The notes: generated from the sequence alone by a model not told the origin. 64,000 nucleotides of DNA from Siminovitchia sp047228825 (GCF_047228825.1 NZ_JBFEGN010000010.1:1-64000), one strand, 5' to 3'. Counted from the first letter of the stretch, positions 1 through 9,334 are shown. Translations and numbers: made by a program.

Positions 1-13
1 AGAGTTTTTATAG

Positions 14-118
14 TTATCCACAACTTTAAAGCCAAAAATAATCCATTGTGCTCGTTTTGACTTTTTTCACAGAAAAAACGATTGGTAAATTTTTACACCT
101 GTGGATAAGTGCATTTTC
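14..118. promoter_or_regulatory. Inverted pair of perfect DnaA boxes
   Basis: TTATCCACA is present on the + strand at 14-22 and its reverse complement TGTGGATAA at 110-118, both perfect matches to the DnaA-box consensus, in the AT-rich region before the GH13-like gene. No dnaA or dnaN lies nearby, so this is not the usual oriC context. Two boxes could act as a small DnaA-binding cluster or as a DnaA-responsive control site for the downstream gene. The left edge of the window may cut off further boxes. Confidence 0.5.
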
Positions 119-240
119 TGTTTTAAGGACTAAAAAACATAAATTTACTCCTCAAAGCTGTGCAGCAACGATTAAAATTGACGAAAGGCCGTAAAAAGAG
201 CTAATCTTATAGGCGGAGTAGTTTGAGGGAGGTAACGGAA

Positions 241-1743
241 GTGGGTAAAAAAACTTTTGCATTCCTGCTTGTTCCGTTTCTGCTTTTTTACGCCTTTCCA
301 GCAAGTGCCGACAAAAAAGAAGAACGGGTATGGGAAGAGGAAATTGTCTATTCCATCATGATAGACAAATTTAACAACGGGGACCCCGCCAACGACATCA
401 TTGATGAAGCGGACAAAGCCGGTTTTGAGGGCGGGGATTTTAAAGGTATTGCCGCAAAGCTTGATTATTTGCAGGACATGGGTTTTACGGCGATTCTGCT
501 GTCGCCTGTGTTCGAAAACGCTGGAGGCGGCTTTCATGGCGAAGCGGTAACAGATTTTTACAAGACGGACCAACATTTTGGTTCCAAGGATGACTTGAAA
601 AATCTTGTTGAAGAAGCCCACAGGCGGAAGATGAAGGTCATGTTTGAATTTCCGGTTGACCGGGTGGCTGAAAATCACCCGTGGACAACCAATCCCGAGA
701 CGAAAGACTGGATTAAAACCGGTCATTCGGATAACGGCGGAAGTGCTTGGAATAAAGGGCTTCCCGCGATTAATTTGGAGAATGGGGAAGTGCAGGCTTA
801 CTTGATCGATGCGGCCAAATGGTGGATGGAGGAAACACAGGTCGATGGCTTCAGCCTTCAATATCTCGATCATGCCCCGCTTGATTTTATAAAGGAGTTC
901 GCGTCTCAAGTAAAATCTGTAAATAGCGGATCTTATCTGATTGGCACGGTTACCGAAGCGGACCGGACAGAGCTGGCCAAACTGCAGGCAGCCGGGCTTG
1001 ACGGCATAAAAGATGTCCATTTAAACAAACCGATGCGGGACGCTTTTTCCAAGATTGATGCTTCTTCCTCGGCATTATTTGACATTTGGGAAGAAAATGT
1101 AAGTGCGTATGATCATCCGAGTTTGTTTCCTGCTTATCTGGATGACAAAAACACCGCCAGATATACGCAGGACATGGTAGACCAAAGGCAATATCCCGGA
1201 TCCCGGTGGAAGCTGGCATTGTCTTACTTGTATACACAGCCGCAAGTCCCGATTGTGTTTTACGGATCGGAGATTGCCGTCAATGGCGGAGGTCCACCCG
1301 ACAATGTTCCGTTAATGAATTTTTGGGCAAATGAAGAGCTGATTGAATTCATGGGAAGAATAGCGGAAATCCGGAATCAGCAGCCGGCACTCACCCATGG
1401 GACGATGAAGCTTTTGTATGAAAAAAATGGAATGCTCGTATTTAAAAGGGAGTATCGGGATGATACGATCGTTGTGGCAATCAATAATACGAGCGAAGAC
1501 CAAACGGCCGTCATCCAGGCAGCCGATCTGAAGGACGGAAAAGAGTTGCGCGGATTATATGGTACAGATATGGTTCGCAGTGAAAACGGAAAATATAAAA
1601 TCATTGTGGACAGAGAAATGGTGGAAATATATAAACTTGCCGACAGAAGCAGTTACAACCTTCCGTTTATTATTGCCCTATTCGGCGTTTTTGGCTTCTT
1701 CATCCTGTTTATGTATGCTGCATGGAAAAGGGGAAAAAAGTGA
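241..1743 (+). CDS. Secreted, membrane-anchored GH13 (alpha-amylase)-like protein lacking the catalytic Asp
   Basis: The 500-residue protein has a signal peptide (residues 1-24, ending near PASA), a GH13-type TIM barrel and a C-terminal membrane segment (about 470-495) followed by a basic tail, so the enzyme domain should face outside. GTG at 241 is chosen because GGGAGGT lies 8 bases upstream; the in-frame TTG at 223 would come before that site. The early YSIMIDKFNNGDPAND motif is typical of neopullulanase/cyclomaltodextrinase-type enzymes. In conserved region II the usual GFRxD reads GFSLQ, so Gln207 replaces the nucleophile Asp. A Glu at about 239 may match the acid/base, but the region IV Asp is unclear. 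This suggests a glycan-binding or otherwise altered homologue. A terminator follows. Confidence 0.8.
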   Translation: MGKKTFAFLLVPFLLFYAFPASADKKEERVWEEEIVYSIMIDKFNNGDPANDIIDEADKAGFEGGDFKGIAAKLDYLQDMGFTAILLSPVFENAGGGFHGEAVTDFYKTDQHFGSKDDLKNLVEEAHRRKMKVMFEFPVDRVAENHPWTTNPETKDWIKTGHSDNGGSAWNKGLPAINLENGEVQAYLIDAAKWWMEETQVDGFSLQYLDHAPLDFIKEFASQVKSVNSGSYLIGTVTEADRTELAKLQAAGLDGIKDVHLNKPMRDAFSKIDASSSALFDIWEENVSAYDHPSLFPAYLDDKNTARYTQDMVDQRQYPGSRWKLALSYLYTQPQVPIVFYGSEIAVNGGGPPDNVPLMNFWANEELIEFMGRIAEIRNQQPALTHGTMKLLYEKNGMLVFKREYRDDTIVVAINNTSEDQTAVIQAADLKDGKELRGLYGTDMVRSENGKYKIIVDREMVEIYKLADRSSYNLPFIIALFGVFGFFILFMYAAWKRGKK

Positions 1744-1760
1744 AACGTGCGGCCATGAAA

Positions 1761-1803
1761 AAACAAGGCTCCGGCATGATTGTCGGCAGCCTTGTTTTTT
1801 TGC
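1761..1803. terminator. Bidirectional intrinsic terminator
   Basis: AAACAAGGCT at 1761-1770 pairs with AGCCTTGTTT at 1788-1797 and is followed by a T-run. It serves the GH13-like gene on + and, with the A-run on the other side, the SDR gene on -. Confidence 0.85.
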
Positions 1804-1814
1804 CATATAAATAT

Positions 1815-2678
1815 TTAACCGTTGACTACTTCGCCACCATTTACATGGATGATTTGCCCGGAAACATAGCTGGAATCGTCTGAAGCCAAATATACATATG
1901 CAGGGGCAAGTTCACACGGCTCCCCGGGCCTTTGCATCGGCTGCGAAGCGCCGAATGAGCCCACTTCTTCTGCTGTAAAAGTGGATGGAATCAACGGCGT
2001 CCAAATCGGTCCCGGGGCTACTCCGTTGACCCGGATTCCCTGTTTGGCAAGTGACAGGGACAGGGAACGGGTAAATGATACAATGGCCCCTTTTGTAGAT
2101 GAATAATCAATCAGCGTTGGATTCCCTTTATACGCTGTAATGGAAGCGGTATTGATGATGCTGCTTCCTTTTTTTATGTGCCAAAGAGCAGCTTTTGTAA
2201 GATAAAACATGGCAAAAATATTCGTTCTGAATGTTTTTTGCAGTTGTTCAGCCGTAATATCAAGCAAACTTTTTTGTGGATGCTGCTCACCTGCATTATT
2301 GACAAGGATGTCAATCTTTCCGTATTCATCCAGCACTTGCCGCACTAACTGTTCGCAATGGCTTTCGTCGCCGATATCGCCGCGAATAAGCAAACAGTTT
2401 CGGCCTTCTTCCATAATCAATCGTTTTGTCCTTTCGGCGTCTTCATCCTCATCGAAATATGCAATCGCAACGTCTGCGCCTTCCTTTGCAAAATAAACGG
2501 CGACTGATTTGCCGATCCCGCTGTCTCCTCCAGTTACGATTGCCACTTTTCCTTCAAGTTTGCCGCTCCCTTTATAATCAGGATTAACCGATTTTGGCCG
2601 GGGCTCCATTTCCGTTTCCACCCCGGGCTGGCGCTGCTGCTTCTGCTCGGGCAAAGTTTGTTTTTTGTTATTACTCAT
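1815..2678 (-). CDS. SDR family oxidoreductase (YhdF/YhxC type)
   Basis: This 287-residue protein is an NAD(P)-dependent short-chain dehydrogenase/reductase with an N-terminal extension of about 40 residues rich in Gln, Pro and Lys, as in the general-stress SDRs YhdF and YhxC. The Rossmann motif TGGDSGIG lies near residue 49, NNAG follows, and the catalytic Ser and YxxxK are seen in TASITA and YSSTK. The C-terminal YVSGQIIHVNGG is the family signature. AAAGGAG sits just upstream of the ATG. Orthologues are commonly annotated as glucose-1-dehydrogenase-like, but the substrate cannot be deduced here. It stands alone between two terminators. Confidence 0.85.
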   Translation of the reverse strand: MSNNKKQTLPEQKQQRQPGVETEMEPRPKSVNPDYKGSGKLEGKVAIVTGGDSGIGKSVAVYFAKEGADVAIAYFDEDEDAERTKRLIMEEGRNCLLIRGDIGDESHCEQLVRQVLDEYGKIDILVNNAGEQHPQKSLLDITAEQLQKTFRTNIFAMFYLTKAALWHIKKGSSIINTASITAYKGNPTLIDYSSTKGAIVSFTRSLSLSLAKQGIRVNGVAPGPIWTPLIPSTFTAEEVGSFGASQPMQRPGEPCELAPAYVYLASDDSSYVSGQIIHVNGGEVVNG

Positions 2679-2702
2679 ATGGCCGCTCCTTTCGGTTCAA
2701 TC

Positions 2703-2742
2703 AAAAAAAACGAATGGTACATGATTTCTATACCCATTCGTT
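2703..2742 (-). terminator. Terminator of yitS-yitK
   Basis: On the minus strand AACGAATGG pairs with CCATTCGTT and is followed by a run of eight T. It lies 16 bases past the yitK stop. Confidence 0.85.
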
Positions 2743-2757
2743 AGAACAATTATTCCA

Positions 2758-3249
2758 TTATCTATAATTGATGAATTGTACGTCGATCGGCAAATCGGCG
2801 GAGCGGATGGCATTGATGATTTGCTGCAGGTCGTCGCGGTTTTTTCCCGTTACGCGGATCTGATCATCCTGGATTTGGCTTTTCACCTTCAACTTGCTGT
2901 TTTTTATAATGGTATTGATTTTTTTGGCATTCTCTTTATCAATGCCCTGGAGGAGCTTGGCGCGCTGCCGGACCGTTCCGCCTGCCGCATTCTCCGTTTT
3001 TCCATAGTCAATGTTTTTAACCGGCACTTCCCGTTTAATTAACTTGCTGAGCAAAACGTCTTTTACTTGCGACAGTTTGAATTCGTCGTCTGAAACGAGC
3101 ACCAGCTCGTCATTTTCCAGGCGAATGTCGCTTTTGCTCCCTTTAAAATCATAGCGGGTCTTAATTTCTTTCATTGCCATGTTAATCGCGTTGGAGACTT
3201 CGGACATATCGATTTTGGAGACGATGTCAAATGAATTTTCCTTGGCCAT
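2758..3249 (-). CDS. yitK: YajQ-family nucleotide-binding protein
   Basis: The product is 163 residues and matches the YajQ/UPF0234 family (MAKENSFDIVSKID start, two tandem ferredoxin-like folds). The family binds nucleotides; in Xanthomonas a homologue is a cyclic di-GMP effector, while the Bacillus role is unsettled. ATG at 3249 is preceded by AGGAGGTA; a longer reading frame to 3315 overlaps yitS and is not needed. It follows yitS after 19 bases, so the two form an operon ending at the 2703-2742 terminator. Confidence 0.9.
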   Translation of the reverse strand: MAKENSFDIVSKIDMSEVSNAINMAMKEIKTRYDFKGSKSDIRLENDELVLVSDDEFKLSQVKDVLLSKLIKREVPVKNIDYGKTENAAGGTVRQRAKLLQGIDKENAKKINTIIKNSKLKVKSQIQDDQIRVTGKNRDDLQQIINAIRSADLPIDVQFINYR

Positions 3250-3268
3250 TTCATACCTCCTGAATGGA

Positions 3269-4123
3269 TCATTTTTTATTGAGAAAAAAGACGGCAAGCG
3301 TGCCTGGTCCGGCATGCGATGCGACTACGGAGCCGATCAGGTTAATGTAAAATTTTTTCGTTCCAAACCGCTCTTCAATCATTTGCTTCAATTCAAGCGC
3401 GGTTGCTTCGTCATCGCCGTGGCTGATGCCGATCGTTTGATTTTCCAAATCGACGCCGCGTTCTTCCATTAACTCAAGCATCCGTTTCAGCAGTTTCTTT
3501 TTGCCGCGAATTTTTTCCAGCGGCACCAATTTTCCATCTTCTACGTGCAGGAGCGGCTTGATATTTAAGAGCCCGCCAAAAAACGCGGAAGAGCGGGACA
3601 GCCGTCCGCCTTTGGCAAGGAAATCAAGATCCTCAACCGTAAATAAGTGCTCCATATGCTTGCATTGCTCCTTCACGCGTTCCGCAATGACCTCTTTTGG
3701 CTCTCCCTTTTTCAATAGCTCTACAGCGGTCATTACCGCCAGGCCGTATCCGACGGATACACATCTGGAGTCAATAATTGTCAAATCAAGGCCCGGATGT
3801 TTTTCTTTTACTTGCTCGCACATCATGACAGCCGTTTGATAGGTGCCGGAAAGCTCTGATGATAATGCAATGTAGATGCCGCTGTCCCCGGACTTGGCCA
3901 GATCGGTAAACAAATCCTCAAAAAATTGCGGGGTGGCCTGGGAAGTTTTGGGCATTTTGCCCGCCCTGATTTCCTTGTATACCGTCTCAGGCTGGATGGT
4001 GAGCAGATCTTTAAATTCCTGGTCATCAATATGTACTTTCAATGATATAAGTCCAATGCCATGTTCCTCAAAAAAAGCAAGGGGAAGGTCGCATGCACTG
4101 TCCGCAAATAGTTTCGTAGACAT
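3269..4123 (-). CDS. yitS: DegV family fatty-acid-binding protein
   Basis: This 284-residue protein is a DegV/EDD-fold protein. These bind a long-chain fatty acid and, in the Firmicute FakAB system, present it to the kinase FakA for phosphorylation. Family signs are the early DSACDLP motif, TSQATP around residue 60, the SSxLSGTYQ block and the conserved GGRLSR. It is first in an operon with yitK, and divergent from yitT across about 100 bases. A FakB-type role is inferred from the family. Confidence 0.9.
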   Translation of the reverse strand: MSTKLFADSACDLPLAFFEEHGIGLISLKVHIDDQEFKDLLTIQPETVYKEIRAGKMPKTSQATPQFFEDLFTDLAKSGDSGIYIALSSELSGTYQTAVMMCEQVKEKHPGLDLTIIDSRCVSVGYGLAVMTAVELLKKGEPKEVIAERVKEQCKHMEHLFTVEDLDFLAKGGRLSRSSAFFGGLLNIKPLLHVEDGKLVPLEKIRGKKKLLKRMLELMEERGVDLENQTIGISHGDDEATALELKQMIEERFGTKKFYINLIGSVVASHAGPGTLAVFFLNKK

Positions 4124-4223
4124 AAAATAACACCCTTCGTGAAATGATAATGGATAGATTCCGTTGCTTTTAGTGTATATGCTTTCTTAAGAAAGCTCAA
4201 CAATTGTTTTTAAGGGTGAAAAG

Positions 4224-5081
4224 ATGAACAATACATCGGTATGGGAAATCATAAAAAAAGTGGGCATTATTACATTTGGGGCACTTTTGGGAGCGTATGC
4301 ATTAAACTTTTTTCTCATTCCGGCAAATGTCTATGCAAGCGGTTTTACCGGGGCTGCCCAGCTGCTGTCCAGAATTTTGGCCGACTATGCATCACTCCAT
4401 GTTTCCACCGGCTTGCTGCTCATGCTGTTCAACATACCAGTAGCCGTTTTGGGGTGGTTAAAAGTAGGGCGTGCTTTTACGGTATACAGCTTCCTTTCTG
4501 TTTTGCTGACATCGGTATTTCTTGAATTGATTCCCATACAGGAGCAAGCGGACGATGTCATGCTCTATGCCGTATTTGGCGGCGTCATTTCGGCAATCGG
4601 CATCGGAATTACCCTGAAAATAGGAGCTTCCACCGGAGGACTGGATATCGTTTCCATGATTCTGTCCAGAATGAGCGACAAATCGGTCGGCACTTATTTT
4701 TTTCTCATAAATGCCGTCATTATTTTAACTGCCGGCCTGTTATATGGTTGGGACAAAGCGTTGTACACGCTTCTTTCGGTCTACGTATCAACAAGGGTGA
4801 TAGATGCCATTCATACCCGGCAGCAAAAACTCACCGCAATGGTCGTAACCAAAAAAGCGTCCGAATTGCAAAAGGCGATCTATTCAAGAATGGTGCGCGG
4901 AATAACGATCGTACCGGCAAAAGGCGCCTTTTCCAATGAAAAAAGGGACCTGATGCTCACTGTCATTACGCGCTACGAATTATATGAATTGAAAAAAATC
5001 ATCAGGGAAGTGGACCCAAACGCATTTACAAACATTATTGAAACAGCCGGCGTGCTGGGCTTCTTCAGGAAAGATGAGTGA
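4224..5081 (+). CDS. yitT: YitT family membrane protein
   Basis: The 285-residue protein has about five hydrophobic segments (within roughly 12-35, 50-75, 80-100, 110-130, 150-170) followed by a soluble C-terminal DUF2179 domain beginning near residue 195. This is the YitT/YpjC architecture of DUF161 plus DUF2179. The transport or sensing function is unknown. ATG at 4224 follows AAGGGTGAAAAG. It is divergently placed to yitS, as in B. subtilis. Confidence 0.9.
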   Translation: MNNTSVWEIIKKVGIITFGALLGAYALNFFLIPANVYASGFTGAAQLLSRILADYASLHVSTGLLLMLFNIPVAVLGWLKVGRAFTVYSFLSVLLTSVFLELIPIQEQADDVMLYAVFGGVISAIGIGITLKIGASTGGLDIVSMILSRMSDKSVGTYFFLINAVIILTAGLLYGWDKALYTLLSVYVSTRVIDAIHTRQQKLTAMVVTKKASELQKAIYSRMVRGITIVPAKGAFSNEKRDLMLTVITRYELYELKKIIREVDPNAFTNIIETAGVLGFFRKDE

Positions 5082-5137
5082 AAATGTGATCTGCATTATG
5101 TTAGGATCGTATGCACGAAACCTTGAATTTCATGGAA

Positions 5138-5161
5138 AAAACGGGGACTTAAATGCCCCCG
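5138..5161 (-). terminator. Terminator overlapping a stop codon
   Basis: On the minus strand CGGGG and CCCCG form a short hairpin followed by GTTTTTT. The stop codon of the small gene ending at 5149 lies in its loop. Confidence 0.6.
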
Positions 5162-5301
5162 AGAGATGATTCTTTCATGAACTCAATTTTTTCTTTTTCC
5201 GCTTCATCCAAAGTTGCCCGGTAAGGAAATTTTTCGGCATGCTTTTCAACAGACACTTTCCCTTGCTTGGTAAAACGCCTTGATTTACTGTTTTTAGCCA
5301 C
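5149..5301 (-). CDS. Small basic protein, unknown function
   Basis: A 50-residue protein starts at GTG 5301 with AAAGGCGG about 9 bases upstream, and ends inside a terminator hairpin. It is highly charged with a basic first half (AKNSKSRRFTKQGK) and an acidic second half (DEAEKEKIEFMKES). It has no membrane segment or cysteine. The good ribosome site and dedicated terminator support a real gene. I do not recognise the family with certainty; it lies between yitT and yitV, where several bacilli carry small uncharacterised genes. Confidence 0.55.
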   Translation of the reverse strand: MAKNSKSRRFTKQGKVSVEKHAEKFPYRATLDEAEKEKIEFMKESSLGGI

Positions 5302-5463
5302 CAGACGCACCGCCTTTATAGCAAATATGAACACATTTGTGTTCCGTTTTATTGTTTGCAGATACCCGGAAAAAACGCAGGCAATCCATTTGTATGTTTT
5401 GGAAAACAACTTTCGCCATGATAAACTGAAATCAACCAATGGGATAACCAAAGGAGTGGTCAT

Positions 5464-6234
5464 TTGATTGAGATTCATCGCGAAGAGTTAACCGGTATTC
5501 CGGCATTGCACGCCGTAAAATCCGGCAATATGAAAAAAGAACTCCCGCTTATTTTTTTTGTTCATGGCTTCACATCAGCAAAGGAACATAATTTGCATTT
5601 CGCGTACTTATTGGCTGACAAGGGCTTCAGGGTCATTCTTCCGGATGCCATGCTGCACGGTGAACGGGCGGACGGGCGAACGGAAGCAGAAATGATGTAT
5701 GAATTTTGGAATATTGTGGTCAATACGATATCGGAATTGGATCTTATGAAAAATAAGCTGGCTGCAAAAGGCCTGATTAATGATCATATAGGGGTCGTTG
5801 GCACATCGATGGGCGGCATCGTCAACTTTGGGGCCCTGACTCAATTCAACTGGATCAAAGCCGGTGTATCTTTAATGGGAAGCCCGGCATATGAAGCTTA
5901 TGCGAGGGGACAAATTCAAGCACTTAAACGTGAAGGCACCGACATTCCATACACCGATGGAGAGTTGGAAGAAATGTACCGGCAATTAAAAAAATATGAT
6001 TTAACCATGCAGCCTGAAACACTGAATGGAAGGCCGCTGTTCATTTGGCACGGCAAAAAAGATCCTGTCGTGCCATTTGGCCTCACATATGACTTTTATA
6101 CAAAGATCAGGAACGACTATCAAAAACATCCTGAACGGCTGCAGTTTTTGGCCGATGAGCGGGCTGGCCATAAAGTAACCCGGGAAGCTCTGTTAAAAAC
6201 GGTGCAATGGTTCACAGCATTTTTAAAAGAATGA
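5464..6234 (+). CDS. yitV: Alpha/beta-hydrolase esterase
   Basis: This 256-residue protein is an alpha/beta-hydrolase of the YitV/YjfP type. The oxyanion-hole region reads FFVHGFTSAKE, the nucleophile elbow is GTSMGG (Ser near residue 119), the acid lies in the WHGKKDPVVP segment and the catalytic His in AGHKV. The start is TTG at 5464 behind AGGAG. It sits 77 bases before yitW on the same strand. Natural substrate unknown. Confidence 0.9.
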   Translation: MIEIHREELTGIPALHAVKSGNMKKELPLIFFVHGFTSAKEHNLHFAYLLADKGFRVILPDAMLHGERADGRTEAEMMYEFWNIVVNTISELDLMKNKLAAKGLINDHIGVVGTSMGGIVNFGALTQFNWIKAGVSLMGSPAYEAYARGQIQALKREGTDIPYTDGELEEMYRQLKKYDLTMQPETLNGRPLFIWHGKKDPVVPFGLTYDFYTKIRNDYQKHPERLQFLADERAGHKVTREALLKTVQWFTAFLKE

Positions 6235-6311
6235 GGCATATCAGTTTGAATTTCGATTCATTTTGGTATGATAAGGATAGAATCCTGATTTCTTGAAAGG
6301 AGTGGGGAACG

Positions 6312-6620
6312 ATGGATGAAGCGTTAAAAGAAAATATTTACGGTGCCTTGGAACAAGTGATAGACCCCGAACTTGGGATAGATATTGTCAACCTCGGACT
6401 TGTATATGATGTGGATTTGGACGAAAATGGTACGGCAAAAATTACCATGACCCTTACATCAATGGGATGCCCGTTGGCTCCTGTCATTGTGGACCAAGTC
6501 AATGCAGCGCTGGCCGATATACCGGAAGTGAAACAGACGGAAGTGGATATTGTCTGGAATCCGCCATGGACAAAAGACAAGATGTCCCGGTACGCAAAAA
6601 TTGCGCTCGGCGTAACTTAA
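6312..6620 (+). CDS. yitW: MIP18/SufT-family iron-sulfur assembly protein
   Basis: The 102-residue protein carries a DUF59 (MIP18) domain with the conserved DPE-G-(x)2-VNLGLVY stretch and the cysteine in TSMGCPLAP. Homologues assist Fe-S cluster delivery (SufT, eukaryotic MMS19-complex subunit). AAAGGAG precedes the ATG. clpB follows after 87 bases with no visible terminator, so read-through is possible. Confidence 0.9.
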   Translation: MDEALKENIYGALEQVIDPELGIDIVNLGLVYDVDLDENGTAKITMTLTSMGCPLAPVIVDQVNAALADIPEVKQTEVDIVWNPPWTKDKMSRYAKIALGVT

Positions 6621-6707
6621 TTGCAAGAATGATGGAGCGGAGCACCTTGAAAAGGCTGCTTCGCTCTTTGACGTTGTTCACCTTATGAAGTGGGGAGGGA
6701 TTTAAAC

Positions 6708-9329
6708 ATGGACCTTGGCAACATGACGCATACGATGCAGGAAGCTTTTGCGCAAGCCCAGCAAATTGCCGTTTCAAACCACCATTCGGAAATGGATGTC
6801 GTACACCTTTGGAAAGCACTCCTCGAAAAAAGCGACAGCCTTCTTGCTTCCTTGTATGAGCGGCTCGGACTGCCAAAAGGAGAAATGATCAACCGAATCG
6901 ACCAAATGATCAAGCAAAAACCGGAGGTCCGCGGGCAAGGAATTCAAGGCGGCCAATACGTAAGCAGCGCTCTAGGGGAGCTGATCCGGAAAGCGGAAGA
7001 ACAAAAAAGAGCATTCGAAGATGCTTATTTATCCGTAGAACATTTTGCACTTGCGCTGCTGGATTTAAAAGATAACGAAATCACCCGTTACATTGCGGAA
7101 CATGGCATAACGATGGACGCTTTATTGAAAGAAATTAAAGATATAAGGGGAGGACAGCGTGTGGAAAACCAAAATCCGGAAGCCGGGTACGAGGCATTAA
7201 AAAAATACGGAAGGGACCTTGTGGCCGAGGCAAAATCGGGAAAACTCGATCCAGTCATTGGCCGGGACCAGGAGATCCGAAACGTCATCCGGATACTCTC
7301 AAGAAAAACGAAAAACAACCCCGTCCTGATCGGTGAGCCTGGCGTAGGGAAGACAGCGATTGTAGAAGGGCTGGCCCAGCGGATCGTGCGGAAGGATGTC
7401 CCGGAGGGGCTGAAGAATAAAACAATTTTCGCCCTTGATATGGGCTCTTTGATTGCCGGCGCCAAATTTCGGGGAGAATTTGAGGAAAGGCTGAAAGCGG
7501 TCCTGCAAGAAGTAAAAAAGAGTGCCGGCAAGATTCTGCTTTTTATTGATGAAATTCATACAATTGTCGGTGCGGGAAAGACGGAAGGGGCCATGGATGC
7601 CGGAAACATGCTGAAACCGATGCTCGCAAGAGGGGAGCTTCATTGTATTGGCGCTACAACACTTGATGAATACCGGCTTTATATTGAAAAAGACGCCGCG
7701 TTGGAACGCCGCTTTCAGAAAGTGCTCGTTCCCGAACCGACGGTGGAGGACACCATCTCCATATTGCGCGGCTTGAAAGAACGGTTTGAAATTCACCACG
7801 GGGTGAATATTCACGATCGCGCCATTGTGGCGGCGGCTACATTATCGGACCGCTATATCACGGACCGCTTCCTGCCCGACAAAGCAATCGATACGATTGA
7901 TGAAGCATGCGCCAACATACGGGTAGAGATTGATTCCATGCCAAGTGAACTCGATCAAATTACAAGGCGCGTCATGCAGTTGGAAATTGAAGAAGCGGCC
8001 CTGCTTAAAGAAGATGATGAAGCGAGCAAAGAAAGATTGGAATTATTGAGGAAAGATCTGGCCGATTTAAAGGAACAAGCAAAGGAAATGAAGGCAAAAT
8101 GGGAGAAAGAGAAGGCCGAGATTGCCCACATTCGTGAAAAGCGCGAAGAACTGGACAAGCTGCGCAGGGAGCTTGAAGATGCTGAAAACGAATATGATTT
8201 GAACCGCGCTGCGGAATTGCGGCACGGAAAAATTCCTGCTCTTGAAAAAGAGTTGAAAGAAATGGAAGGAGGCCTTGAACGAAAAGAGACGGAAGAATCA
8301 AGGCTGGTCAAAGAAGAAGTCACCGAAGATGAAATTGCCGAAATTATTTCCAGATGGACCGGTATCCCCATTACAAAGCTCGTGGAAGGCGAAAGGGAAA
8401 AACTGTTACGTCTTGAAACGATTTTGCACAAGCGGGTCATCGGCCAGGATGAAGCGGTCACACTCGTCAGCAATGCCGTCATTCGGGCCCGTGCCGGGAT
8501 TAAAGATCCGAATCGGCCAATCGGTTCATTTATCTTTCTCGGCCCGACAGGTGTCGGAAAAACAGAGTTGGCCAAAGCGTTGGCGGAAACCTTGTTTGAC
8601 AGTGAAGAGCAAATGATCCGCATTGATATGTCTGAATACATGGAGAAGCATGCTGTTTCCAGGCTGATCGGTGCGCCGCCGGGTTATGTCGGCTATGAAG
8701 AAGGCGGCCAGCTGACAGAGGCCGTCAGGAGAAAGCCGTATTCGGTCATTTTGCTGGATGAAATGGAAAAAGCCCACCCCGAAGTGTTCAATATACTGCT
8801 TCAAGTATTGGATGATGGAAGAATTACCGATTCTCAAGGAAGAAAAGTCGATTTTAAAAATACCGTCATTATCATGACCTCCAATATTGGCTCGGCATTT
8901 TTGCTGGAACGGGAACAAAATGAAGACCATATTGATGAAAATACAAAAGAACGTGTGCTGGGACAGCTCAGGGCAGCTTTCAGGCCGGAATTTTTAAACA
9001 GGGTGGACGATATTATTTTATTTAAGCCTTTAAGCCTGGAAAACATAAAAGGAATCGTTGAAAAATTGGCGGAAGAGCTTAAAGAAAGGTTGAGGCACCA
9101 GCATATACAAATGGAAATGACGGATGAAGCCAAAAGCTTTATTGCCCGTGAAGCTTTCGATCCTGTTTATGGTGCCCGTCCGTTAAAAAGATACTTGCAG
9201 GGCAGCGTCGAAACGAAAATAGCCAAAGAAATCATAGCCGGCCGCGTACACCCTTTCGACTCACTCATCGTTGGCTTGAAAGACGGCGAACTGACTGTAT
9301 CTGTCCAAGAGTCGCAACGAACAAACTGA
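6708..9329 (+). CDS. clpB: ATP-dependent disaggregase ClpB
   Basis: ClpB is the AAA+ hexameric disaggregase that works with DnaK to resolve heat-aggregated proteins. The 873-residue length fits. In order: Clp N-domain (1-145), first AAA module with Walker A GEPGVGKT at 209-216, a coiled-coil M domain from about 400 to 530 rich in Glu/Lys, and the second AAA module with Walker A GPTGVGKT at 612-619. ATG 6708 has GGGGAGG 9 bases upstream; the GTG at 6690 precedes that site and is rejected. No ClpP-binding loop of the ClpA/C type is apparent. B. subtilis lacks ClpB, but Geobacillus and Listeria have it under CtsR. I see no convincing CtsR operator here. Confidence 0.97.
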   Translation: MDLGNMTHTMQEAFAQAQQIAVSNHHSEMDVVHLWKALLEKSDSLLASLYERLGLPKGEMINRIDQMIKQKPEVRGQGIQGGQYVSSALGELIRKAEEQKRAFEDAYLSVEHFALALLDLKDNEITRYIAEHGITMDALLKEIKDIRGGQRVENQNPEAGYEALKKYGRDLVAEAKSGKLDPVIGRDQEIRNVIRILSRKTKNNPVLIGEPGVGKTAIVEGLAQRIVRKDVPEGLKNKTIFALDMGSLIAGAKFRGEFEERLKAVLQEVKKSAGKILLFIDEIHTIVGAGKTEGAMDAGNMLKPMLARGELHCIGATTLDEYRLYIEKDAALERRFQKVLVPEPTVEDTISILRGLKERFEIHHGVNIHDRAIVAAATLSDRYITDRFLPDKAIDTIDEACANIRVEIDSMPSELDQITRRVMQLEIEEAALLKEDDEASKERLELLRKDLADLKEQAKEMKAKWEKEKAEIAHIREKREELDKLRRELEDAENEYDLNRAAELRHGKIPALEKELKEMEGGLERKETEESRLVKEEVTEDEIAEIISRWTGIPITKLVEGEREKLLRLETILHKRVIGQDEAVTLVSNAVIRARAGIKDPNRPIGSFIFLGPTGVGKTELAKALAETLFDSEEQMIRIDMSEYMEKHAVSRLIGAPPGYVGYEEGGQLTEAVRRKPYSVILLDEMEKAHPEVFNILLQVLDDGRITDSQGRKVDFKNTVIIMTSNIGSAFLLEREQNEDHIDENTKERVLGQLRAAFRPEFLNRVDDIILFKPLSLENIKGIVEKLAEELKERLRHQHIQMEMTDEAKSFIAREAFDPVYGARPLKRYLQGSVETKIAKEIIAGRVHPFDSLIVGLKDGELTVSVQESQRTN

Positions 9330-9334
9330 ACAAA

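Noticed and set aside
223..243. TTG start for the GH13-like protein
   Set aside because: The strong GGGAGGT lies after it and points to GTG 241.
5149..5478. Longer 109-codon version of the small protein between yitT and yitV
   Set aside because: Extension overlaps the yitV start region and the internal GTG has the ribosome site.
6621..6707. CtsR operator before clpB
   Set aside because: TTTGACG with a poor second heptad is not convincing.
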